A stretch of 64,000 bases of DNA from SZUA-36 sp963774415 (GTDB taxonomy: Bacteria; Pseudomonadota; Gammaproteobacteria; Xanthomonadales; SZUA-36), in NCBI GenBank assembly GCA_963774415.1, contig CAVZEU010000003.1, positions 682,001 through 746,000 on the forward strand. Direction: 5' to 3'. The position numbers were made by a program, and so were the translations under genes. Below the pieces are notes generated by a model, which did no database searches, was not told the DNA's origin, and saw only the letters and a list, made by a program, of their open reading frames with translations. This document shows, one piece after another, positions 1 through 7,929 of this stretch. Numbering within the stretch: the stretch's first letter is position 1; every line of letters starts with the position of its first letter.

Positions 1-165
1 ATCGAAAACGGCACCCGCCCTGACCAGCGCGTGCTCACCGGAACGCTCGCGGACCTGGCCCGCAGGAGCGCGGATGCCGGCCTCAAGAGTCCCGCGTTGA
101 TCATCATCGGCAGCGTGGTGACGCTGCGGGAGCGTTTGTCGTGGTTCGTTCCGGGCGGTGCTTGA
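1..165 (+). CDS. cobA: Uroporphyrinogen-III C-methyltransferase, C-terminal fragment
   Basis: The window opens inside this gene; only the last 54 codons are present and the stop is TGA at 163-165. The visible residues include SPALIIIGSVVTLRERLSWF, which matches the conserved C-terminal end of SUMT-type methyltransferases (CobA, or the CysG C-terminal domain). These methylate uroporphyrinogen III with S-adenosylmethionine to give precorrin-2 for siroheme or cobalamin. Whether this is a stand-alone CobA or the end of a CysG fusion cannot be told because the upstream part lies outside the window. The family call is fairly safe. Confidence 0.8.
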   Translation: MENGTRPDQRVLTGTLADLARRSADAGLKSPALIIIGSVVTLRERLSWFVPGGA

Positions 166-639
166 AAGCGCTGCCATGCTGGCGGGGTTCGTTTGAGCAG
201 GAAGCGGTTCCGCGGACCCCCTTGGCCCCCGGTAATCCGGCGCGCTCATGTCCCGAATGCGACTAAATACGGAACCTGAAGCGGCTGTGGCTTTGTCGGA
301 ACCGGGCCGGGGAGCCCTGGTTTTGTCCTGCAGACGGGGCGTTTAAAAATGAGGGGAAATTTGCCCGAATGGTTGACAATTACCGCTAAAAAGTAGCAAA
401 GTAGGTCTTGGCCTCCATGGAAGAGAGGTCTGCTGTCCGCAGTAAAATCAATAATCTGGCGCTTGATTGCCAGAAATATTATGCGATGGCGGACGGCGGG
501 TTCCACGGATTGGACCGGTTTTTGACAGACCCGGCCAATGGGCGCGGACTTGTGGGTCCGCGGTCGCCATAAGGCTGGCAGCATGATCAGGGGCACTTTG
601 TCGTTGGTCCAAACCGTATCTTTAGTTGGGGAGATTTCT
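166..639. other. Non-coding leader region between cobA and the CTERM repeat protein
   Basis: 474 bases without a credible gene. TTGACA hexamers occur at 373-378 and 522-527 but neither has a good -10 at the right distance, so no promoter is called. A Shine-Dalgarno-like GGGGAG lies at 628-633, just before the ATG at 640. A small inverted repeat (CTGGC...GCCAG) lies near 456-472. Open frames on the minus strand here run into the downstream gene and look like shadows. Confidence 0.5.
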
Positions 640-2760
640 ATGCGATCCGTCAGTTTCATTATTCCAGCGAAGATTGCCCATCGCAGTCTTAACTCTTTGA
701 TTACCATATTGTTATTGATTACCGGCCTGGTTTCCGCAATGCCAACCTGGGCGGTCGAAATTCTCAACCCGTCGGATTGCGCCGGCACGTTCAATCCGAA
801 CCTGAGCTGTACCTCGAATGACATCAAGATCAACGATGTCTCGCAGATGACCGTGGCCGAGGGCGGCCAGCAGCCGATCGCGACCTGCAACGAGGGCGAT
901 ACCGGTCTGGTGGACATCAAGCTGACTACGCAGCTGAACGCCACCGGGCGTTACGACGTGCTAACCTGGTTTGGCACCCAGGGCAACGACCCGCGCGATG
1001 CGACCACCGGCAATTGTTATGTCACTTCGCTGCCGAATGATCCGGCCAGCGCGTTCATTCTCGATCTGGAAGCCGGTGCCGACGCCTGCCTCGACGTGAA
1101 CAGCTCGCCGAACCCGGTGACGCAGTACATGAAGCAGGTGCCGTACACCTGCCAGGATCTCAAGTCGCTGGATGCCAACGGCGATGTCGTCAATGTCCCC
1201 GACGGCGAGGCCGACGTTTTCGCGCTGGTCACGTGGTTCCAGAACAACACGCTGAACTGCGGCACCGGCGCCGGCCAGTCCATGGAACCCGGCGTCAACC
1301 CGAAGTGCGACGTGTCGCTGCTGCTGGGTCTGAATATCCAGATCATTACGAATCCCTCGATCCAGATCGTCAAGACGCCGGCCACCCAGTCCGTCTCCCC
1401 GGGGGGCCAAGCGGACTTTACGCTGACGGTGAACAATATCGGTGACGTCGACCTCGACACCGTCAACGTGACGGATGCCATGTGCGATTCTGCACCGGTC
1501 TATCAGTCCGGTGACACCGGCAGCGATAACGTGCTGGGCCAGGGCGAGAGTTGGGTCTATACCTGCTCCACGACGAACGTCCAGGCCGGTTTTACCAACC
1601 AGGGGGACGTGACGGCCCTGGAGACGGGCACGGCCAACCAGGTCAGCGACAGCGATACCGCAGCCGTCAGCCTGAATGCGCCAAGTATCGAGATCGTAAA
1701 GACGCCGGCCACCCAGACCGTTAACCCCGGGGGTACGGCGAGCTTTACCTTGACCGTGAATAACACGGGTAATGTGGACCTGGATACTGTCGTCGTGACG
1801 GATAACGATTGCGATTCCAGCCCGGTCTACCAGTCCGGTGATACCGGAAGTGACAATGTTTTGGGCACGGGAGAGAGTTGGGTCTATACGTGCTCGACTG
1901 CAAATGTCCAGTCAGGTTTCACAAATAACACGGGTGTAACGGCCATTCCCGTTGAAGGCGGTGATCAAGTTAGCGGTAATGACAGCGCTGACGTCACCAC
2001 GACCTCGCCGGCCGTGCAGATCGTCAAGACACCGGACCAGTCCGTTGCCCCGGGCGGTACGGCCAGCTTCACGCTGACCGTGACCAATCCGGGCGATGTC
2101 GATCTCAACAACGTGGTCGTGACTGATGCGATGTGTGACGCCAACCCGATGCTCCAGTCCGGTGATATCGGCGTCGATGGCGTGCTGGGCACGTCCGAAA
2201 CTTGGATTTACACCTGCTCGACGGCAAACGTGCAGTCCGCATTTACCAACAGCGGCAGCGTTACGGCTGACCCGGTGGGCGGCGGCGACAGCGTCAACGA
2301 CAGCGATACAGCCAATGTGACGATGGCGGCCCCGGCGGTGCAGATCGTCAAGGGCCCCGACCAGAATGTCACCTCAGGCGGTACGGCCAACTTCACGCTG
2401 ACCGTGTCGAACCCGGGTGATGTCGATCTCGACAACGTGGTCGTGACCGACGCGCTGTGTGACGCCAGCCCGGCGTACCAGTCCGGCGACAGCGGTGCTG
2501 ACGGTGTACTGGGCATGGGCGAGACCTGGTACTACACCTGTTCGACCGCAAATGTGCAAGCGGGCTTCACCAATTCGGCCAATGTCACGGCCGACCCGGT
2601 GGGCGGCGGTAACAGCGTCAACGACAGTGATACTGCCAACGTGACCGTGACCGAGGCCCCGCCCGAAGTACCTATCCCGGCCTCGGGATTGTGGGCGCTG
2701 CTGCTGCTGACATTGACTGTCATGGCCACAGGCCTGTACTTCAGACGCAGGCGTTCCTGA
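640..2760 (+). CDS. Secreted DUF11-like repeat protein with IPTL/PEP-CTERM-like sorting tail
   Basis: Predicted exported protein of 706 residues. The ATG at 640 is preferred over an in-frame upstream start at 538: it follows GGGGAG and begins a classical signal peptide (MRSVSFIIPAKIAHR, then a hydrophobic stretch ending near SAMPTWA). After a roughly 200-residue N-terminal region come four tandem repeats of about 100 residues, each starting like IQIVKTPATQSVSPGG and containing FTLTVNN, VTDAMCD, YQSGDTGSDNVLG and W-Y-TCST. This is the pattern of DUF11/DUF7507 bacterial surface repeats, with two cysteines per repeat that may pair. The C-terminus (VPIPASGLWALLLLTLTV, then FRRRRS) is a short motif, membrane helix and Arg cluster, as in IPTL-CTERM/PEP-CTERM proteins processed by exosortase-like enzymes. 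No exosortase is in the window. A strong terminator follows, so it is probably a single-gene unit. Confidence 0.8.
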   Translation: MRSVSFIIPAKIAHRSLNSLITILLLITGLVSAMPTWAVEILNPSDCAGTFNPNLSCTSNDIKINDVSQMTVAEGGQQPIATCNEGDTGLVDIKLTTQLNATGRYDVLTWFGTQGNDPRDATTGNCYVTSLPNDPASAFILDLEAGADACLDVNSSPNPVTQYMKQVPYTCQDLKSLDANGDVVNVPDGEADVFALVTWFQNNTLNCGTGAGQSMEPGVNPKCDVSLLLGLNIQIITNPSIQIVKTPATQSVSPGGQADFTLTVNNIGDVDLDTVNVTDAMCDSAPVYQSGDTGSDNVLGQGESWVYTCSTTNVQAGFTNQGDVTALETGTANQVSDSDTAAVSLNAPSIEIVKTPATQTVNPGGTASFTLTVNNTGNVDLDTVVVTDNDCDSSPVYQSGDTGSDNVLGTGESWVYTCSTANVQSGFTNNTGVTAIPVEGGDQVSGNDSADVTTTSPAVQIVKTPDQSVAPGGTASFTLTVTNPGDVDLNNVVVTDAMCDANPMLQSGDIGVDGVLGTSETWIYTCSTANVQSAFTNSGSVTADPVGGGDSVNDSDTANVTMAAPAVQIVKGPDQNVTSGGTANFTLTVSNPGDVDLDNVVVTDALCDASPAYQSGDSGADGVLGMGETWYYTCSTANVQAGFTNSANVTADPVGGGNSVNDSDTANVTVTEAPPEVPIPASGLWALLLLTLTVMATGLYFRRRRS

Positions 2761-2786
2761 CAGCGTTGATCCGCTGACATAATGAA

Positions 2787-2816
2787 AAGGCCCGGCAACT
2801 GCCGGGCCTTTTTTTT
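2787..2816 (+). terminator. Rho-independent terminator
   Basis: A perfect 10-bp stem (AAGGCCCGGC / GCCGGGCCTT) with a four-base AACT loop is followed by an uninterrupted T tract (2809-2816). It lies 26 bases after the CTERM repeat gene and should end its transcript. Confidence 0.92.
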
Positions 2817-2948
2817 GCATTCCTTCGCCGCGTCACATCATTAAACAGCATCTTAATTGCATTTTTAATCTCCCTTTAGTCCTGCTTAACCCCGCCTTAA
2901 TAAGCCGTCCGTAGAATCGATTCCGTGTCGGAATGCCCCGGCAACGTC

Positions 2949-2955
2949 AAGGAGG
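2949..2955 (+). promoter_or_regulatory. Ancestral Shine-Dalgarno of the multiheme cytochrome gene, now separated by a MITE
   Basis: A near-perfect AAGGAGG is followed by CCAG, then the 263-bp insertion, then a second CCAG and ATGATGAGG. With the insertion and one CCAG removed, this SD lies 4 bases before the ATG at 3227 and 7 bases before the ATG at 3230. It is therefore almost certainly the original ribosome-binding site of the downstream gene. Confidence 0.75.
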
Positions 2956-2959
2956 CCAG

Positions 2960-3222
2960 GGCCTGTTAACACTATCTGAGTCGGTGCTGTTGTGATTGCA
3001 ACCGTCCCGGTCAAGGCGCGAGGAGAGAAGTTTGATGAATTCAAATGAACGACGAGAAACGCAGGATGGGGCGGTTGCGGCCACAACCCGTAGGGACGCA
3101 CCCATTTTTTCGCCTGGCTGTGTTGGCGCTTGCGCAGGTAGCTGGGCTACATCACGCTCGCTCCGCCTTGCCAGACAAAAAATGGCAAGCGTCAGAACCG
3201 ACGCAGATAGTGTTAACAGGCC
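2960..3222. mobile_element. 263-bp MITE with 26-bp terminal inverted repeats and CCAG target duplication
   Basis: The left end (2960-2985) begins GGCCTGTTAACACTATCTG and the right end (3197-3222) is its reverse complement with a single mismatch over 26 bases. CCAG directly flanks both sides (2956-2959 and 3223-3226), which is the expected 4-bp target-site duplication. No transposase fits in the element, so it is non-autonomous. It carries its own SD (GAGGAGAG, around 3020-3027) and an ATG at 3035 that reads in frame through the right end into the cytochrome gene. The parent transposon family was not identified. Confidence 0.85.
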
Positions 3223-3229
3223 CCAGATG

Positions 3230-5848
3230 ATGAGGATCATGGATACAGGATGGAGGTCGGCGCTCAAGCCGGTAGTTTGCTCAAGTGCAGCCGCGTTGCT
3301 GCTCGCGGCGATGCTGCTCTCCGCGACATCGGCCCGGGCCGACGGGCACCGCAACGGTGACGGCGGCGACCGCAACGGCGGTGAAAGCGCTGGGGTGCAG
3401 GCGCCGCTGCAGTTGTCGATCAAGACGGCGGAATACGATGCCGGCAAGCAACAGTTGAAGGTCGAAGTCTCCCTGGGCGCCAGGGGCAAGTGGACCGTGT
3501 CCCTTTACAATGACAGGACCGATGAATTACTGGCGCAGAAGGAAGCGCACGGCCAGGAGGTTCGCTTCCGTATCGGGGGACTGAGCGCTGAGAAGGCGCC
3601 CTGCGAAGTGCGGGCCGAAGCCGGCGGTCAGTCGGCTGTCAGTCCTGTTGCCGGAAGGCCCGCAAATTGTGATGGCGAACCGCCGCCACCGCCACCGCCC
3701 CCGGGCGGCAACAATCCGCCGACCTGCTCGATCACGGCGCCGACCGGCGATGTGACCATCAGTCTTGGCGACAGTGTCTATTTCGCCGGCGAGGCCAGCG
3801 ACCCGGATGGCGACGCACTGTCGTTTGAGTGGGATTTCAGCGGCGGCGCCGACACGCGGCCGCTGGTGGCCGTGCCCGGTGACGTCACCTTCGATGTCAG
3901 CAGCGGCACCTTTGCCGTTTCCTTTATCGTGACCGATACGGGCGGGGCGCGCTGCACCGACCAGCGCCAGGTCCAGGTCGGGGTTCCGCCCGGCGGCTTG
4001 CCGCCGAAGGTCGCCGAGCAGCCCGCGCCGGGCAGTGCCGCTGCCGGCGACGGCGCCCACGTGGTATTGCCATACAACGACCTCGGCATGCACTGCGCCG
4101 ACCTGGGTTCCTATCCGTTCAGCATATTGCCGCCATTCAACGTGCTCAACGCGCAAGTGGTCCGCAGGGGCAGCACGGGCGGCAACCGCCCGTTGATACT
4201 GGACGACGCCGTCGTGGCCTTGCGGTACTCCGCGGCCTCCAGCGCCACTGACCCGGTCGCGCCCGGCTCGATCAACTCGACCAGCCAGAACTATCCGCCC
4301 GGGTCCGCCGCTGCCGTCGCGGTGATTCGCAAGACCGATTTCTGGGATCTGTTCGATGGCGTCAATTCGATCGCCGAGCTGTTGTTTCCGGGGCTGCACC
4401 CACAGCCCGACGAAGGCTTGCAGACGCTCGCCAATGCCGATCACGGCCGTTATATGCCGGGTATATCCGACCCTTACTACGCCAACGTGCCACAGGATTT
4501 CAGCGGCTTCGACACGGCCCACGACTGGTTTACGGCACAGGGCATCCCGATGACGTCGGTGGACGACCGGGGGCGTTTCAACTCGTACCCGCTGATGCGC
4601 GTGCAGGCGGTGGATAACGCCAGTGGCGCGGTCGTGGCGACCACCGATGCCGTGGTTCCGGTTTCCACCGAAGTCGATTGCCGCGATTGCCATACGCTGG
4701 GCAAGGTCGGGGCAGACCCGGCGGCGCGTGCCTCCGGGCCCGCCTTCGTGGCCCCGTCCAGTGCGGACCGGGCCGACGTCGAGGCGGCCGCCAAGCACAA
4801 CATCCTGGCGCTGCATGATTTCGAGCAGGGCACGACATTCATCGCCGATGACCAGCCGGTGCTGTGCGCGTCATGCCACCGTTCCAACGCGCTGGCGGAT
4901 GTCGGCGGACCGGCCGGTGTAGCCGGCGTGGACAGCATGTCCAACGCGATGCACGGTTTTCACGGCCAGTTACAGGTCGATGCCTCAGGTGATTTGTTGA
5001 GGGATTCGGGTGGTGAACCTGTACTCATCGACCCGGTTTCCATCTCCGGCAGCGAAATGCCGCTGCTCGCCACCGGCCCGGATGTGCCGATGGAGCAGAA
5101 TTGCTTCAGCTGTCACCCCGGCAAGATCACGCAGTGTTTCCGCGGCGCCATGTTCACGGCCGGGCGGAAATGTTCCGATTGTCATGGCAGCCTGATGGCG
5201 ATTGGCGGCGAATTCGAACTGGCCGGCGGCGGTGTGCGCGACCCTTGGGTGGATGAGCCCAAGTGCAGCGCCTGTCACACCGGTGACGGTGCGGACCCGG
5301 TCGGCACACTGGCCTACGACCCCACGGACCCGGCCGCCACCCCCATCGAGACGGCCACCTCGCGCTTTGCCGAGAATCCCGGGACGCTGTACAGGAACAG
5401 CCTGGACAACCATGCCGGAATCGCCTGCGAATCCTGTCACGGCAGCCCGCACGCGATCTGGCCCAACCGTAACCCGGAGGCCAACGACAATGTCACCGCG
5501 ACGCAGTTACAGGGGCATACGGGCCCGATCACCGAATGCAGCGTCTGCCACGAGGCCAACAGTTTTCCCACGGGAACCCTTGACGGGCCGCACGGTATGC
5601 ACCCGGTCAACGACCCGAACTGGATCAAGAGCAAGGGTGATCACTTTCACGAGGATTTCGTCTACAGCAACGGCCAGGACCAGTGTGCGGCCTGCCACGG
5701 CGCCGACCATCTTGGCACGCGCCTGTCGCGCACGCCGGTGGACCGGGTCCTGAAAGACGCCGACGGCGTGGTCAGGGCCACCCTGTCCGCGGGGGACGTG
5801 GTTTCCTGCGACCTCTGCCACAGCCTCGGGACAAGTTTCGAGGACTGA
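3230..5848 (+). CDS. Secreted multiheme c-type cytochrome with PKD-like domain
   Basis: From the ATG at 3230 the product is 872 residues. It has a signal peptide (hydrophobic AAALLLAAMLLSATSARA), a Gly/Asp-rich segment, a poly-proline linker, a PKD/cadherin-like domain (about residues 160-250, ASDPDGDALSFEWDFSGG) and a long haem-binding region. Nine CXXCH motifs can be read: CRDCH, CASCH, CFSCH, CSDCH, CSACH, CESCH, CSVCH, CAACH and CDLCH. The protein should therefore carry about nine covalent c-type haems in the periplasm or on the cell surface and act in electron transfer; the redox partner is unknown. A DLGMHC motif precedes the haem region. The start is ambiguous because a MITE separates the gene from its SD. 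Alternatives are ATG 3227, ATG 3239, or ATG 3035 inside the MITE, which would bury the signal peptide behind 65 extra residues. Confidence 0.8.
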   Translation: MRIMDTGWRSALKPVVCSSAAALLLAAMLLSATSARADGHRNGDGGDRNGGESAGVQAPLQLSIKTAEYDAGKQQLKVEVSLGARGKWTVSLYNDRTDELLAQKEAHGQEVRFRIGGLSAEKAPCEVRAEAGGQSAVSPVAGRPANCDGEPPPPPPPPGGNNPPTCSITAPTGDVTISLGDSVYFAGEASDPDGDALSFEWDFSGGADTRPLVAVPGDVTFDVSSGTFAVSFIVTDTGGARCTDQRQVQVGVPPGGLPPKVAEQPAPGSAAAGDGAHVVLPYNDLGMHCADLGSYPFSILPPFNVLNAQVVRRGSTGGNRPLILDDAVVALRYSAASSATDPVAPGSINSTSQNYPPGSAAAVAVIRKTDFWDLFDGVNSIAELLFPGLHPQPDEGLQTLANADHGRYMPGISDPYYANVPQDFSGFDTAHDWFTAQGIPMTSVDDRGRFNSYPLMRVQAVDNASGAVVATTDAVVPVSTEVDCRDCHTLGKVGADPAARASGPAFVAPSSADRADVEAAAKHNILALHDFEQGTTFIADDQPVLCASCHRSNALADVGGPAGVAGVDSMSNAMHGFHGQLQVDASGDLLRDSGGEPVLIDPVSISGSEMPLLATGPDVPMEQNCFSCHPGKITQCFRGAMFTAGRKCSDCHGSLMAIGGEFELAGGGVRDPWVDEPKCSACHTGDGADPVGTLAYDPTDPAATPIETATSRFAENPGTLYRNSLDNHAGIACESCHGSPHAIWPNRNPEANDNVTATQLQGHTGPITECSVCHEANSFPTGTLDGPHGMHPVNDPNWIKSKGDHFHEDFVYSNGQDQCAACHGADHLGTRLSRTPVDRVLKDADGVVRATLSAGDVVSCDLCHSLGTSFED

Positions 5849-5896
5849 TCCCGTAATGTCACGCACAGGGGCCTCCCCAGGGATGCCGGGGAGCGG

Positions 5897-5921
5897 GGAA
5901 GGGGCCTTCGGGCCCCTTTCC
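5897..5921 (+). terminator. Probable terminator after the multiheme cytochrome
   Basis: GGAAGGGGCC and GGCCCCTTTCC form a GC-rich hairpin with a TTCG loop about 50 bases after the stop. The T tract is short and broken, so termination may be only partial. Confidence 0.5.
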
Positions 5922-6040
5922 TGCTTCATGTCGCCGGCTTCTGGTTTGTTACGGTTCCTTGCGTGATCGCCGCTTCGAGTTCGTTGTTTTTCTTTGCACG
6001 CCCCCAAAGTCGCGCAATCTGGATAGGCATTTTGAGCCTT

Positions 6041-6211
6041 CGGCCATCAATGCTTGCACCTCCTGTGCAGCATTGATATCGGTACATCTTTGTCGCTCGC
6101 CCCTGTCCGACGGCCACTTCGTGGCTGCCCTCTCTTGTGCATCAATGTAAGCTTCCAGGCCCGCGGCCATCAATGCTTGCACCTCCTGTGCAGCATTGAT
6201 ATCGGCACATC
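6041..6211. repeat. Two direct copies of a 48-bp hairpin repeat, 123-bp period
   Basis: Copies lie at 6041-6088 and 6164-6211 and differ at one base. Each contains ATCAATGCT-T-GCAC, a CTCCT loop and GTGC-AGCATTGAT, a stem-loop at 6046-6077 and 6169-6200. The 123-base spacing is exactly 41 codons. On the minus strand both copies read DINAAQEVQALMA in the same open frame, but no convincing start was found. The function is unknown. Confidence 0.75.
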
Positions 6212-6342
6212 CATGTACCTCTGGGCCGGGCCTCGCTGGAACGAATATCCCTGTTCATTCCTGCCAGCCGCTGCGGGCACTTTGGGCATCTCCCAAAGGG
6301 GCTTGACACACAAAAGCGGCACGTCGGTAACGGAACGGGGGG

Positions 6343-6432
6343 CGGGCATTTGCAACCGGGACCGTGCATCCGTCGGGAACGGATGCCGAGCGGCCATGGA
6401 TGGCTGGAGCGTGTCCCGGGGGCAAATGCCCG
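6343..6432. repeat. Dispersed two-hairpin element, copy A
   Basis: The outer arms CGGGCATTTGC (6343-6353) and GCAAATGCCCG (6422-6432) pair. After a 2x2 internal loop, CCGGGAC and GTCCCGG pair. The core contains hairpin GCATCCGT-CGGGA-ACGGATGC and a second small one around GGCCATGGATGGCT. The same core, with three differences, occurs at 21901-21962 with unrelated but again self-complementary outer arms. Both copies lie between convergent genes. The element may be a bidirectional terminator, a structured RNA or a palindrome-targeting mobile element. Confidence 0.75.
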
Positions 6433-6496
6433 TCGCCCGAAAAAGTGGTTCGCCTTGCGGCGGGTGAGTCGTGCGGGGGCGACGACGGGAATCAGG

Positions 6497-7870
6497 TCAG
6501 ACTGCCCGCAAATACCACTCGTAGTCCTTGTTGCCCACCTCGGTGTGGAACTTGTGTTCTTCCTCGCGCCGGCAGACTCCGAATACGCGGTGATATTCCT
6601 CGCCAAGGTACCCCGGCAGGATCCGGCCGGCCTCGAACGCATCGAGCGCTTGTGACCAGCGTACCGGCAATGTGGTCTCGTAGTCGATATCGGCTTTCTC
6701 CGGCGTCATCGGCCCGGGATCGCAGCGGTTGGCGATGCCGTGGTGGATCGCCGCCAGTATCGCCGCCACGACCAGGTAGGGGTTGGCGTCCGCGCCGGCC
6801 ACGCGGTTTTCCACGCGCCGGTTCTTCTGTGCGGAGATCGGGATGCGCATGGCCAGGTCGCGATGATTCAGACCCCAGTTCGGCGTCGCCGGCACATAGA
6901 AATGCGGTGCGTAACGGCGGTAGGAGTTGGCATTGGGCGCGAAGATCGCCATCGATTCCGGCATCGTTTCGGCCAGGCCGCCAATGGCGTGGCGCAGCGT
7001 GTCGGAGAACTCGCCGTCGCGGCATTTTCCCGAAAAAACATTGTGACCCTTCTTATCCAGCAGGCTGACGTGAACGTGCAGGCCGTTGCCGGCGTGCTCG
7101 GCGAACGGCTTGGCCATGAACGTCGCCGCCAGCGCGTTCTTGCGTGCTGCCGCCTTGACCGCGCGTTTCAGCAGCAGGGCCTGGTCGCAGGCCAGCACCG
7201 GGTCGTCGATATGGGCCAGGTTGACCTCGAACTGCCCCGGTGAGTATTCGGACAGCGCGGCGCCGGCCGGGATGTTCTGCTCGGTGCAATAGGTGTCGAG
7301 GTCGACCAGGAAAGGCTCGACGTCATCGAGGTCTTCGAAGGACGCAAACTGGATGCCGTCCTGCGACAGTTCCGAGCCGGGCAGTTTGGGCAACCGGGGA
7401 ATGAAACTGTCACCGTCGTGCTCGATCAGGTAAAACTCCAGTTCAGTGGCCATGACGGGTCTGAGGCCCATATCCAGCAGCGGCTTCATGGCCCGGCGCA
7501 ACACGTTGCGCGGGTCGAGAAAATAAGGCGTGCCGTCGAACTCGGTCAATTCCAGCAGGCATTGCGCGGTGGGCAGGCTGGCCCAGGGCACGGGCGCCAG
7601 CGAACCGCTCACGGCCACGCTCTTGACATCGGGGTCGCCGTCGTGCGCGCCATAGGTGACGTTGTCGCTGCTCTCACCCTTGCTGTTCATCAGTTCCGAG
7701 GCGGCGCAAAAGTTGGCGCCTTTTGAGAAAAGCTTGTCGAATTCGTCGACCTGGAGGCGTTTGCCTCTGGGAATGCCGTTGATATCGGGCGCAAACGCGT
7801 CGATGAACCGCGTCTCCGGGTACGCGGCCATGAAGGCCTCGAGTTCCTTTTTCAGTGATTGCCTGCTCAT
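6497..7870 (-). CDS. puuA: Glutamine synthetase family gamma-glutamylpolyamine synthetase (PuuA-like)
   Basis: 457 residues, the normal length for class I glutamine-synthetase-like ligases. Visible features are an N-terminal beta-grasp region, ATELEFYLIE (metal-binding Glu), NGLHVHVSLLD (catalytic-core histidines), and NRRVENRVAGADANPYLVVA (C-terminal substrate/ATP region). In the polyamine Puu pathway such enzymes use ATP to join glutamate to an amine, protecting it before oxidation. A PuuA-type rather than GlnA role is inferred from its neighbours: an aldehyde dehydrogenase immediately upstream, a PotFGHI importer, and a PuuD-like hydrolase further on. It is the last gene of a long minus-strand operon, 59 bases after the aldehyde dehydrogenase. 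The exact amine ligated is unknown. Confidence 0.8.
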   Translation of the reverse strand: MSRQSLKKELEAFMAAYPETRFIDAFAPDINGIPRGKRLQVDEFDKLFSKGANFCAASELMNSKGESSDNVTYGAHDGDPDVKSVAVSGSLAPVPWASLPTAQCLLELTEFDGTPYFLDPRNVLRRAMKPLLDMGLRPVMATELEFYLIEHDGDSFIPRLPKLPGSELSQDGIQFASFEDLDDVEPFLVDLDTYCTEQNIPAGAALSEYSPGQFEVNLAHIDDPVLACDQALLLKRAVKAAARKNALAATFMAKPFAEHAGNGLHVHVSLLDKKGHNVFSGKCRDGEFSDTLRHAIGGLAETMPESMAIFAPNANSYRRYAPHFYVPATPNWGLNHRDLAMRIPISAQKNRRVENRVAGADANPYLVVAAILAAIHHGIANRCDPGPMTPEKADIDYETTLPVRWSQALDAFEAGRILPGYLGEEYHRVFGVCRREEEHKFHTEVGNKDYEWYLRAV

Positions 7871-7929
7871 AAGGTTCTACCAGGTATGTGTTGGCCTGTG
7901 ACGGGCGGCGCCAGTGTGCAATTTGCAGG

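Noticed and set aside
522..550. Sigma-70 promoter starting at TTGACA
   Set aside because: No acceptable -10 hexamer lies 15-19 bases downstream.
246..944. 232-codon open frame on the minus strand at the left end
   Set aside because: It runs across the leader and into the signal-peptide region of the CTERM gene, has a low-complexity residue mix and no SD; the plus-strand gene is much better supported.
3045..3230. 61-codon frame inside the MITE
   Set aside because: It lies wholly within the element, ends at its right repeat and resembles no protein; it is likely incidental.
5949..6182. Possible small minus-strand gene encoding the repeated DINAAQEVQALMA peptide
   Set aside because: There is no convincing start codon or promoter, and the hairpin symmetry of the repeats explains the similarity equally well; kept only as a finding.
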